DNA from: JAJFUE01 sp039683515 | GTDB lineage: Bacteria; Sumerlaeota; Sumerlaeia; MVZB01 | DNA: 64,000 bases | Assembly: GCA_039683515.1 (NCBI GenBank) | Contig: JBDKRG010000058.1 | Location: 62,001 to 126,000 of the forward strand | Direction: 5' to 3' | In this document: in pieces, positions 33,476-41,323 of the stretch | Layout: each line of letters begins with the position of its first letter | How positions within the stretch are numbered: the stretch's first letter is position 1 | The notes under the pieces: generated by a model | Seen by the model: the letters and a program-made list of their open reading frames with translations, nothing else | The model's database searches: none | What the model was told of the DNA's origin: nothing | Made by a program: the position numbers and the translations under genes

Positions 33476-35053
33476 CTTCTTATCGTCCCTTTGGTCCCTT
33501 GGCCCCTTTTCGTCGCAGCGCGGCAGCGTGATCACGAACCGGTTCACGTCGCCGTCGGCCTCGGCCAGCTCCAGCCGGCCGTGGTGGGCCTGGACGATCT
33601 CGCGCGCGAGGCTCAGGCCCAGCCCCAGGCCGTCGACGTCGCGCGACCGCGACTTGTCGGCGCGGTAAAACCGGTCGAAGATCTTCTCCACATCCTCGCC
33701 CGGAATTTTGTGGCCGGTGTTCGTGACGCTCAACACGGCCGCGTCGCCGCGGGTCGCCAGCTCCACGACGATCCTGCCGTCGCGGGCGCGGTTGTACTTG
33801 ATCGCGTTCGTGCCGAGGTTCTGGATCGCGGTCTCGAGCAGCGCCCCGTCGGCGTTGACTTGGATCCCGGGCTCGATCCGCGACTCGACCGTGATCGAGG
33901 AGGCGAGGGCCTGGATGTCCTCGACGACCCCCTGGACCATCGAGCTCAGGTCCACCGGCGACATTTTGAGCTCGACCTGGCCGGCGTCCATCCGCGCCAG
34001 CAGCAGCAGTTTCTCGAGGATCGACTTGATGCGGTGGATCTCGTCGATCATCTCGCCCAAGTTGCGCTGCATGTCCGAGCCCGGCTCGGCGACCCGCAGC
34101 ATCTGCTCGAGGTAGCCCTGCAGGATCGAGATCGGCGTGCGCAGTTCGTGGGCCGCGTCGGCGCTGAAGCGGTTGGCCTGCATGAAGCTGCGCTCGAGGC
34201 GGTCCATCATCTGGTTGAAGACCAGGATCAGCTTTTCGAATTCGGCGTCCTTGACCGGCGACGTGACGCGCTCGCCCAGGCCGCTGGCCGTGATGCGCTC
34301 GACCAGCCGCGTCAGGTCCTCGACCGGCCGCAGCGCGCGCCGCGCCATGAACACCGCGCCCAGGGCGATGAGCGCCAGCGCCGCCGGGATCGTCAGCAGG
34401 AACGCGCTGGCAACCTGTTTGATGCTCGCCACCGCCGGCTCGAGGTCGACCCCGAACACCGCGATCCGCGTGAGCGTCCCGCCGGCCGCGACCCGCCACA
34501 GCCGCCCGTCGGCCTTGATTGTCCGGACCTTGATCGTCGCGTCCGCCGAGATCTTCAGGTCCTTCTCCCTGAGCGACACGGGCCAGTCGTCCGATTTGTC
34601 CTCGCGCATCTCCTCGAGGTCGCGGAACAGGTAGAGCGAAAGCGGCGCCGACGCCATGTCGTCGTTGAACCGCGTTCCCCGCCCGCGCCGCCACGGCGGC
34701 TCGTTCCACTCCGGCGGCATCCACTTGGGCCCCCGCCCGCCGTCCGGACCGCGGTCGGGCCCGCCCCACAGGCCGTCCGGACCGCCGATGCCGGGCCCGG
34801 GACCGTTTTCATCCGGCCCCGGTCCGTGCGGCCCCCGATCCCGTCCCGGCTTGCGGTGAAACGGCTCCAGCGGCCGCGGCATGGAATCCCGGCTGAGGAA
34901 TCCCTGCACGACGGACGAAACGAATCCGTCGACGCGTTGGATTTCGGCATTCCAGGTGATATCGAGGGCTACGAGCGCGGAAATGACCAGGACGAGGCTG
35001 GAGCACAAGACCGATAGCAGCGCGATCCGCGAACGGAACGTTTTGATCCTCAT
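33470..35053 (-). CDS. sensor histidine kinase with Pro/Gly-rich periplasmic insert
   Basis: The product has 527 residues. A first transmembrane helix (about 8-31) and a second (about 214-237) bracket a periplasmic region of ~180 residues. Residues 60-125 of it are extremely Pro/Gly/Arg-rich (GPHGPGPDENGPGPG and following). HAMP-like linker, then HisKA with the phosphoacceptor H302 in ADAAHELRTPI, an N box NAIKYN (416-421) and a G box DGLGLGLSLA near 474-483. Paired with an OmpR-type regulator (its start overlaps the regulator stop by four bases), it belongs to the CusS/heavy-metal-sensor-like clade. The inserted low-complexity sensor domain is unusual, and its ligand is unknown. Confidence 0.93.
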   Translation of the reverse strand: MRIKTFRSRIALLSVLCSSLVLVISALVALDITWNAEIQRVDGFVSSVVQGFLSRDSMPRPLEPFHRKPGRDRGPHGPGPDENGPGPGIGGPDGLWGGPDRGPDGGRGPKWMPPEWNEPPWRRGRGTRFNDDMASAPLSLYLFRDLEEMREDKSDDWPVSLREKDLKISADATIKVRTIKADGRLWRVAAGGTLTRIAVFGVDLEPAVASIKQVASAFLLTIPAALALIALGAVFMARRALRPVEDLTRLVERITASGLGERVTSPVKDAEFEKLILVFNQMMDRLERSFMQANRFSADAAHELRTPISILQGYLEQMLRVAEPGSDMQRNLGEMIDEIHRIKSILEKLLLLARMDAGQVELKMSPVDLSSMVQGVVEDIQALASSITVESRIEPGIQVNADGALLETAIQNLGTNAIKYNRARDGRIVVELATRGDAAVLSVTNTGHKIPGEDVEKIFDRFYRADKSRSRDVDGLGLGLSLAREIVQAHHGRLELAEADGDVNRFVITLPRCDEKGPRDQRDDKKL

Positions 35054-35742
35054 GGCGAGGCATGCCCTTCGGCCACATCCGGTCGAATGCGGTAGCCGAC
35101 GCCGCGCACGGTTTCGATCAGCGTGTCCTTCTCGTTGCCGAGCTTTTTGCGCAATCTCTGGATGTAAACGTCAACGATATTGGTGCTGGGATCGAAATGC
35201 AGGTCCCACACGCGCTCGAGGATCTGGGTGCGCGTGTAGACCCGGCCCGGCGAGCGGGTCAGGTACTCGAGCAGGTTGAATTCGCGCGCCGTCAGCTCGA
35301 TCTCGCGCCCTTCCATCCGCACCTCGCGGCGCGGCAGGTTCAGCACGAGCGGCCCCAGTTCGCGCATCGACTGCTCGTGGCCGCTGGAGCGCCGGATCAC
35401 CGCCTGGATGCGCGCGATCAGCTCCTCGACGTAGAACGGCTTGGTGATGTAGTCGTCGGCGCCGAGCTGAAGCCCCTCGACCCGCTCGTTGAGCGCGTTG
35501 CGCGCCGTCAGCAGGATGACCGGCACGTGGTTGCCCTGCTCGCGCAGCTGGCGCAGGATGCTCAGGCCGTCGCGCCCGGGCAGCATGATATCGAGCACGA
35601 TCAGGTCGTAGGCGTGGCTTTCGACCGTGGCCAGCGCGTCGTCGCCGCGGTGCCGGACGTCGACCGCCCAGCCTTGCTCGCGCAGTCCCATCTCGATGAA
35701 CTGGGCTATTCTGGTTTCGTCTTCGACAACAAGAACTTTCAT
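35050..35742 (-). CDS. OmpR/PhoB-family response regulator
   Basis: The product has 230 residues from the ATG at 35742 (MKVLVVEDE), the canonical start; ATG 35757 is also possible. Receiver domain: acidic pocket EDE, phosphorylation Asp51 in LIVLDIMLPG, Lys101 in YITKPF. C-terminal winged helix: the typical LTAREFNLLEYLTRSPGRVYTR, then NIVDVYIQRLRKKLG and the terminal VRGVGYRI. Sequence style fits the CusR/CopR group that governs metal efflux, but no efflux genes are adjacent and the target is unknown. Its stop overlaps the kinase start by four bases. Confidence 0.92.
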   Translation of the reverse strand: MKVLVVEDETRIAQFIEMGLREQGWAVDVRHRGDDALATVESHAYDLIVLDIMLPGRDGLSILRQLREQGNHVPVILLTARNALNERVEGLQLGADDYITKPFYVEELIARIQAVIRRSSGHEQSMRELGPLVLNLPRREVRMEGREIELTAREFNLLEYLTRSPGRVYTRTQILERVWDLHFDPSTNIVDVYIQRLRKKLGNEKDTLIETVRGVGYRIRPDVAEGHASP

Positions 35743-35982
35743 CCCATCATTTACCATTATGTCCAAGCGCCGGGTCAAGCGCCAACCACCGCCAAATACA
35801 TGAACTTTTATTAATTATTCCGATAATCGGACTTTAATCTCCTCCGGTATATGATGAACCCTTGTCGAAGCGTGTCCATTCGGGAGGGGGTGAAACACGA
35901 ACGAGGACGCGCAGGGTTGCTCGACCGGTCCCGGCCATCCTTTCGCGGGTGGAGGGCGAGATCCGTTCACGGAGGTCATTGT

Positions 35983-36768
35983 ATGTTTCGAGGCACGCCG
36001 ATTTGCTGGCGTCCGCTCGTGATATTGTTTGCGGTCTGCGTCCTGTTTGCCGCCGTCTCGGCGCAGGCCAGGGACGTCGTCCACAACACCAGGGCGAGCG
36101 GTCAAACCGTCAGCACAGCATGTTGCCCCACGTCGGATTCGACAACGACGGGCACGACCCGTCAAGACCGCCAACCCCGGCCCCGCCACGACCATCACGA
36201 TTTCATCACATCCCAGACTCATACGCGCGGCCCCATCGATCGCGTGACGTCCTGTACGCTGGTTACGTCCCAGACGTTGTGCGGGAAGTTCGAAGTCCGC
36301 TGGCTCGAGTCCGGCATCGACCAGCACAACCGCATGCTCGTGCTGGCGAAGGCCGAGTCGGAGCAGACCACCAGCACCGAGATCAAGGCGTTCAGCGACG
36401 AGCTGATCACGTCGCTGACGCTCGAAATGACGCAGATGCAGGATTGGCTCGAGGCGTGGTACGGGATCGATTACACGCCCAGGCACGTCAGCCGGACCGC
36501 CCCGGGACCGATCGGGCTGCTCAACTGCAACCTGGATCAGGTCTTCATCGCCCAGGTGATCGGCTACGAGCACTGGACGATCAACGCGGCCAGGTTCCCC
36601 GCGTCCTGGGCTTGCCATCCCGAACTGATCGTCTTTGCCGAGGGGATGAAAGCCGAAGGCCAGGAAGTTCTCGAACTGGTCCTCGCGTGGCAGGCTCTGC
36701 TCCAGAAAATCGAGATGGAGCATTACTACCACAACGGCGGCTCGACCCAGCCCGGCTGGGGCGGCTGA
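35983..36768 (+). CDS. secreted DUF305-like protein with Cys/His-rich N-terminus
   Basis: The product has 261 residues from the ATG at 35983, preceded by GGAGG at 7 bases. A signal peptide (PLVILFAVCVLFAAVSAQA) is predicted. Residues 50-85 contain STACCPTSDSTTTG and then PRHDHHDF, Cys and His clusters that could bind metal. The C-terminal ~130 residues resemble DUF305 (ferritin-like, four-helix): ESGIDQHNRMLVLAKAES, FSDELITSLTLEMTQMQDWL and AWYGIDYTP. DUF305 proteins bind copper or are linked to metal stress. The position beside a CusRS-like two-component system fits a metal role, but the family match is partial. Confidence 0.62.
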   Translation: MFRGTPICWRPLVILFAVCVLFAAVSAQARDVVHNTRASGQTVSTACCPTSDSTTTGTTRQDRQPRPRHDHHDFITSQTHTRGPIDRVTSCTLVTSQTLCGKFEVRWLESGIDQHNRMLVLAKAESEQTTSTEIKAFSDELITSLTLEMTQMQDWLEAWYGIDYTPRHVSRTAPGPIGLLNCNLDQVFIAQVIGYEHWTINAARFPASWACHPELIVFAEGMKAEGQEVLELVLAWQALLQKIEMEHYYHNGGSTQPGWGG

Positions 36769-36894
36769 GCCGCGCTCAATCCCGTGTTGTCGACGAGGCC
36801 GGTTCCAACCGGGGCCGGCCTCAAAAAAACCACCCGTCAATTTTTTCGCTCGTTTCAGGTCGGGAGCATCCGGTAAGATCGCATCTGGAGCGCT

Positions 36895-38400
36895 ATGATG
36901 CACCCCTTCGGCTTTTGCAGGTCACTCATGCTTCTCGCCCTGGCGGCGATGCTGGCGCCTGCCGGCGCGGCGCTCGCGGCCGGCGACGACGAATTCCCCG
37001 GCGTTTCCATCCCGTCGTCGCCGATTTCCGGATCGCTCAACAGCTCCACCGACACCGACGATATCTATGCCGTCAACGTCCAGGCCGGCCAGATGATCAT
37101 CGCCTCGATCACCGGCCCGTCCAACGCCCAGTTCGACCTGTTCCTCTACGCGCCCGGCCAGACGAACCTCGATGATAGTTACGTGGCGTCGGCGACGGCC
37201 ACAACCTATCCCAGCCGGTTGAGCTACATCGTCCCGACCGGCGAGGGCGGAACGTATTACCTCGACGCCTATGCCGAATCGGGCTCGGGCAGCTACACGA
37301 TCACCTACACCGTTCGGTCCGTCGGCAGCGACGACAACTTCCCCGGCACGAGCATCCCGTCTTCGCCGATCGCCGGCAGCCTGAACTTCAACACCGACAT
37401 CGACGACATCTACCGCGTCACCCTGACCGCGGGCCAGGTTATCTACGCCTCGGTCAACGCCGCGAGCGGGACCCAGTTCTACATCTCCCTTTTCAACTCC
37501 GACGCCACCGACATCAACGTGGATTGGGAATACCCCGTCGCCGTCGACTTCGGTTCCACTTACCCGTACCGGCTCAGTTACGTCGTCCCCGTGACCGGCA
37601 CCTACTACCTGGACGTGTATTGCGCCTCGGGCAGCGGCAACTACACGGTCACCTACACCAAGAAGACCGCCGAGACCGACGATAAGATCCCCGGCGCGAC
37701 CCTGCCGTCGTCTCCAGCGGCCGGCAGCCTGAACATCAACAACGACACCGACGATTTCTACAAGGTCAGCCTCGCGGCCGGCCAGGTCCTCTACGCCTCG
37801 ATCAGCGGCGCCAGCGGAACCGACTTCGGCCTTCTGCTCTTCCCGCCCTCGGCGACCGACTACAACTTCGACGACACCGTCGCCAACGATTTCGGCACGA
37901 CTTATCCGTACCGGCTTCACTACACCGCGCCGGCCGGCCAGGGCGGAACCTATTCGCTCAACGCCTTCACCTCCGCCGGCAGCGGGTCCTATGCGATCAC
38001 CTACAAGGTCGTGCAGGGGGGGACCGACGACATCTTCCCCGGCAAAGCCCTTCCGGCGGCGGTCGCGTCGGGCAGCCTCAATGTCGATTCGGATTACCAG
38101 GACATCTACTACGTCAGCCTGGCGGCGGGCCAGAACATCCAGGTGACGCTCACCGGCGGGGACGGATCCGATTTCGACGTGGCGCTCTTCCCGCCCGGCA
38201 CGGTCGATTCGGCCGCCGACGGGCAGGTCGCCGAAGCCTCGACCGCCTATTATCCCGAGACGTTCAGCTACACGGTCCCGACCGGCAAGGCCGGAAAGTA
38301 TTATCTGATTGTCAGCAGCTATCAAGGTTCGGGCAAATACGATGCGTTCTACACAATCAGAAACCCCAACGCGGCGCGGAACTGGTCTTTTTATCAATAA
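36895..38400 (+). CDS. secreted protein of four PPC-type repeats
   Basis: The product has 501 residues. After a signal peptide ending around ALAAG, four ~115-residue beta-sandwich repeats follow, starting near residues 31, 146, 260 and 378. Each begins DDxFPGxxxPSSPxxGSLN (fourth copy altered to KALPAAVASGSLN), followed by DDIYxVxxxAGQ, YPxRLxYxVP and YYLDAY. These are pre-peptidase C-terminal (PPC) domains, usually found at the end of secreted proteases or in extracellular adhesive modules; here nothing else is attached. ATG 36895 or 36898 is the start (GGAG 4 or 7 bases upstream). It lies just upstream of a secreted subtilase, so it may help localise or chaperone it. That is inference. Confidence 0.82.
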   Translation: MMHPFGFCRSLMLLALAAMLAPAGAALAAGDDEFPGVSIPSSPISGSLNSSTDTDDIYAVNVQAGQMIIASITGPSNAQFDLFLYAPGQTNLDDSYVASATATTYPSRLSYIVPTGEGGTYYLDAYAESGSGSYTITYTVRSVGSDDNFPGTSIPSSPIAGSLNFNTDIDDIYRVTLTAGQVIYASVNAASGTQFYISLFNSDATDINVDWEYPVAVDFGSTYPYRLSYVVPVTGTYYLDVYCASGSGNYTVTYTKKTAETDDKIPGATLPSSPAAGSLNINNDTDDFYKVSLAAGQVLYASISGASGTDFGLLLFPPSATDYNFDDTVANDFGTTYPYRLHYTAPAGQGGTYSLNAFTSAGSGSYAITYKVVQGGTDDIFPGKALPAAVASGSLNVDSDYQDIYYVSLAAGQNIQVTLTGGDGSDFDVALFPPGTVDSAADGQVAEASTAYYPETFSYTVPTGKAGKYYLIVSSYQGSGKYDAFYTIRNPNAARNWSFYQ

Positions 38401-38422
38401 GCATTTATAATGACATCCCAAT

Positions 38423-38466
38423 CGGTCCATTCGGACCGGTTGATCCGTATCGGGTGGTTTTTTCAA
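38423..38466 (+). terminator. weak candidate terminator after the PPC protein
   Basis: CGGTCC and GGACCG form a 6-bp stem (38423-38438), but the T run (38458-38464) starts 19 bases later, so the structure is not a standard rho-independent terminator. Confidence 0.3.
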
Positions 38467-38543
38467 ATCAAGTTGTTTCAGCGACTTCTGGCTAAATAAA
38501 CCTTAATGTCGGTTTGCATCGATTCAAATTGGGGTGGGGATTG

Positions 38544-40412
38544 ATGTTACATTTAATAAACTATATGCGGGCAACCGCCGTGGGTCTCCTTATTTTTACC
38601 GGCGCGTTGCTTTGCGCGCGCGGCGCCGTCGCGGCCGGCCCGAACAAGGCCGCTTTGACGCGCCTGTCGCAGCAGGAGAAGGCCGCCGCCACCGAGTTGC
38701 CCGAGATGGTCGTCGAGCTCGAGCCGGGCGCCGATCCCGAGCAGTTCGCCGCCGACAACGGCTTCACGCTTGTCCGCCGGATGCGCAGCAACCCGAATGC
38801 CTGCGTCTTCAACACAACGAAGGCGCCCTCGCCCCAGCTCACGCAGGCCGAGCGCAAGGCGAAGATCGAAACGGACAAGCGGGTCCGCAAGGCATTTGTG
38901 AACCATCGCCTCAAGCTCGTGAAATACGGGTTCACGCCCAACGATCCCTACTTCCATCACAACACGCCGACGAGCAGCTACGACGGCGAATGGCACCTCA
39001 TCAACGAGATCGGCACCGGCATCGACGTGCGCGTCGAGGATGCATGGGATGCCGACTTCACCGGCTCGGGCGTCGTGCTCGCGACCGTCGACGACGGCCT
39101 GCAGATCGATCACCCCGACCTCAGCCCGCACTACCGCGCCGCCGACAGCTGGAATTTCGGCGCCAATATCGCCGATCCCAGCCCGGCCACCAGCGTCGAC
39201 ACGCACGGCACGATGACGGCCGGCGCCGCCGCGGCCGCCGGCGGCAACAGCGTCGGCATCTGCGGCGCCGCCCCGCTCGCGTCGCTTTCGTGCCTGCGCC
39301 TGGACTTCAACACCAATCCCTCGACCGAGGCCGACGTCGCCGACGCCGACATGTATCACAGCAGCGGCGCCAACAAGTCGATCAAGATCAAGAACCACAG
39401 CTACGGCTATTCGGAACCGTGGTACGATCTGCCGCTCGAGCGGACGGCGCTGGCCACGTCGGCGGCCGCCGGCACGATCCACGTCTTTTCCGCCGGCAAC
39501 GGCCGCTACCCGTCCGACCCGGCCGTCACCGCCGACGCCAACAAGGCGATGTATCAGAACCTCCCCGAGGTGATTGCCGTCGCCGCCGTCGACCAGGACG
39601 GCATCGTCAAGAACTACAGCAGCTTCGGGGCGTGCGTCTTCGTCTCGGCGCCCGCGGGCATCCTCACGACCGACCGCACCGGTTCGGCCGGCGACAACGC
39701 CGGCTTGTATTTCCCCGACTCCAATTACATCGACGGAGCCGAAGGCACGTCGTTCAGCGCGCCGATCGTGAGCGGCGTGCTCGCCCTCGTCAAGCAGGCG
39801 CAGCCCGCCCTCGACGTCCGCTTCGCCAAGCATCTGATCGTCCGCTGCTCGGACGTCGTCGATCCGAACGACGCGACGACCGAAAGCGGCGGCGGCTGGA
39901 AGACGAACGCGGCCGGCTTCAAGTTCAACGAGAACTACGGCTTTGGCCTCATCAACGCCAAGAAGCTCGTGGCCATGGCCCAGGAGTGCACCGGCGCCTC
40001 CATGCTCAGGACCGAAAGCACGGGGACGATCGCGTCCGGGGCATCGATCCCGGACAATTCGAGCACGGGCCTGACGGTTCACTTCGCGATCGGCCAGGCC
40101 GCCCCGCTCGAGGAGATGGTGGTCACGCTGAACATCACGCACACCTACATCGGCGATCTCGAGGCGTACCTGACCTCGCCCCGCGGGACGACGAGCCGGC
40201 TGTTCATCGCCAACGCCCAGGATGCCACGAAGAACCTGTCGTGGACGCTGCTCAGCAACGCGTTCTGGGGCGAGGACCCCGAGGGAACCTGGTCCTTGAA
40301 CATCCGCGACCTTGCCCGCCAGGACACGGGAACGCTGGTCAGCTATTCCGCCACGGCCCGCATGGGTTACCTGATGACGCCGACGGCGGCGCCCCTGCTG
40401 CCCTATGAATAA
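38544..40412 (+). CDS. secreted subtilisin-like serine protease (S8) with P domain
   Basis: The product has 622 residues from the ATG at 38544 (GGGG 5 bases before it). A signal peptide of about 31 residues is followed by a pro-region (30-165). The triad is Asp183 (VLATVDDG), His221 (DTHGTMTAG) and Ser403 (GTSFSAP); the oxyanion Asn319 sits in SAGNG. At about 495-615 comes a P/Homo B (proprotein convertase) domain: THTYIGDLEAYLTSPRGT, EDPEGTWSLNIRDLARQDTG. Kexin-like S8+P architecture is found in secreted bacterial proteases. No sorting signal or PPC domain is attached, although a stand-alone PPC protein precedes it. Confidence 0.94.
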   Translation: MLHLINYMRATAVGLLIFTGALLCARGAVAAGPNKAALTRLSQQEKAAATELPEMVVELEPGADPEQFAADNGFTLVRRMRSNPNACVFNTTKAPSPQLTQAERKAKIETDKRVRKAFVNHRLKLVKYGFTPNDPYFHHNTPTSSYDGEWHLINEIGTGIDVRVEDAWDADFTGSGVVLATVDDGLQIDHPDLSPHYRAADSWNFGANIADPSPATSVDTHGTMTAGAAAAAGGNSVGICGAAPLASLSCLRLDFNTNPSTEADVADADMYHSSGANKSIKIKNHSYGYSEPWYDLPLERTALATSAAAGTIHVFSAGNGRYPSDPAVTADANKAMYQNLPEVIAVAAVDQDGIVKNYSSFGACVFVSAPAGILTTDRTGSAGDNAGLYFPDSNYIDGAEGTSFSAPIVSGVLALVKQAQPALDVRFAKHLIVRCSDVVDPNDATTESGGGWKTNAAGFKFNENYGFGLINAKKLVAMAQECTGASMLRTESTGTIASGASIPDNSSTGLTVHFAIGQAAPLEEMVVTLNITHTYIGDLEAYLTSPRGTTSRLFIANAQDATKNLSWTLLSNAFWGEDPEGTWSLNIRDLARQDTGTLVSYSATARMGYLMTPTAAPLLPYE

Positions 40413-40593
40413 ACCCTGACCGCGCCCGTCAACGGGCATCCCCTCCGCCACGGCGCCATGGCGTTGGATCTCTCGCGAATCATGAACGTTTATTCATCCC
40501 GTATTGGCCGTTTGTTAACTCATCGCTCAACCGATCCCCGACGATACCCATAGTGGTTTCGATGAAACCGAATTTTTCGATGGAGGCATTCAC

Positions 40594-41184
40594 ATGAGTA
40601 TTTCGGGGATCACCAGCGCCGCGACGGCCGGCATTTCGGCCATTTCGCAATCGCTCAGCTCGTCCACGTCGAGCGTCGAGGCGACCGACGGCACAACTTC
40701 GACGAGCGCCGACTCGACCCGGATTTCCGGCCCGGCCGAGTTCCTCAGCAAGCTTCAGCAACTTAAGGAGCAGGACCCGGAGGCGTTCAAGGAACTCCTG
40801 CAGTCCATGTCCGACAAGCTGAAGGACGCCGCCGAAGAGGCGACCGACGAGAAGGACAAGGAAATGCTCACGTCGCTGGCCGAGAAGTTCTCCAGCGTGG
40901 CCGAGAGCGGCGACCTCTCGGAACTGGAGCCGCCGAAGCCGCCGTCGATGACGGCCACCGGCATCGACGCTTACAACCAGGCCAGCCAGACCGATCAGAT
41001 GGGCGAGATGATGGGCCCGCAAGGCCCGCCCCCGCCGCCTCCGCCCGATGCCGCCGACGCCTCGGGCTCCGACTCCACGTCGACGACCGATGCGACCGAG
41101 TCCGAAACCGACGTGCGCGACACGATCCGGAGCCTCTTCGACGAGCTCAACGACCAGCTCACGTCCGCGCTCTCATCCAGGTAA
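40594..41184 (+). CDS. 196-residue helical, low-complexity protein of unknown function
   Basis: The ATG follows GGAGG by 7 bases. The first 45 residues are Ser/Thr/Ala-rich (ISAISQSLSSSTSS), the middle (about 48-110) is a charged amphipathic helical region built of KLQQLKEQDPEAFKELL and SDKLKDAAEEATDEKDKEML, then LAEKFSSVAESGDLSELEPP. There is a run of seven prolines (about 143-150), an acidic Ser/Thr/Asp-rich stretch, and a final helix RDTIRSLFDELNDQLTSAL. No signal peptide. I recall similar uncharacterised proteins in deltaproteobacteria but cannot name a family. The strong ribosome site and the terminator just after the stop support a real, well-expressed gene. Confidence 0.75.
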   Translation: MSISGITSAATAGISAISQSLSSSTSSVEATDGTTSTSADSTRISGPAEFLSKLQQLKEQDPEAFKELLQSMSDKLKDAAEEATDEKDKEMLTSLAEKFSSVAESGDLSELEPPKPPSMTATGIDAYNQASQTDQMGEMMGPQGPPPPPPPDAADASGSDSTSTTDATESETDVRDTIRSLFDELNDQLTSALSSR

Positions 41185-41191
41185 TCGCAAG

Positions 41192-41228
41192 ATCCCCCTG
41201 GATTCTCCCCGGCCAGGGGGATTTTCTT
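41192..41228 (+). terminator. rho-independent terminator of the 196-aa gene
   Basis: ATCCCCCTGG (41192-41201) pairs with CCAGGGGGAT (41213-41222), 11-base loop, then TTTTC TTT. Confidence 0.8.
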
Positions 41229-41248
41229 TGCGGCTCACGCCAGAAATA

Positions 41249-41278
41249 CCACGGCCCCGCGTTTCCGCGGGGCCGTGG
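41249..41278. terminator. strong hairpin between convergent genes, probably a bidirectional terminator
   Basis: CCACGGCCCCGC (41249-41260) and GCGGGGCCGTGG (41267-41278) form a 12-bp perfect stem with a 6-base loop. It lies 46 bases beyond the stop of the dockerin gene on the minus strand, with short T tracts on the minus side. Confidence 0.65.
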
Positions 41279-41323
41279 CGCTCCTCGCCCAGGCTCCTGC
41301 CCCAAACCGTTTCGGGGTGTTCC

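Noticed and set aside
36795..36822. GAGGCCGG/CCGGCCTC hairpin as terminator of the DUF305-like gene
   Set aside because: It is followed by an A tract, not T, on the plus strand, and no gene on the minus strand ends there.
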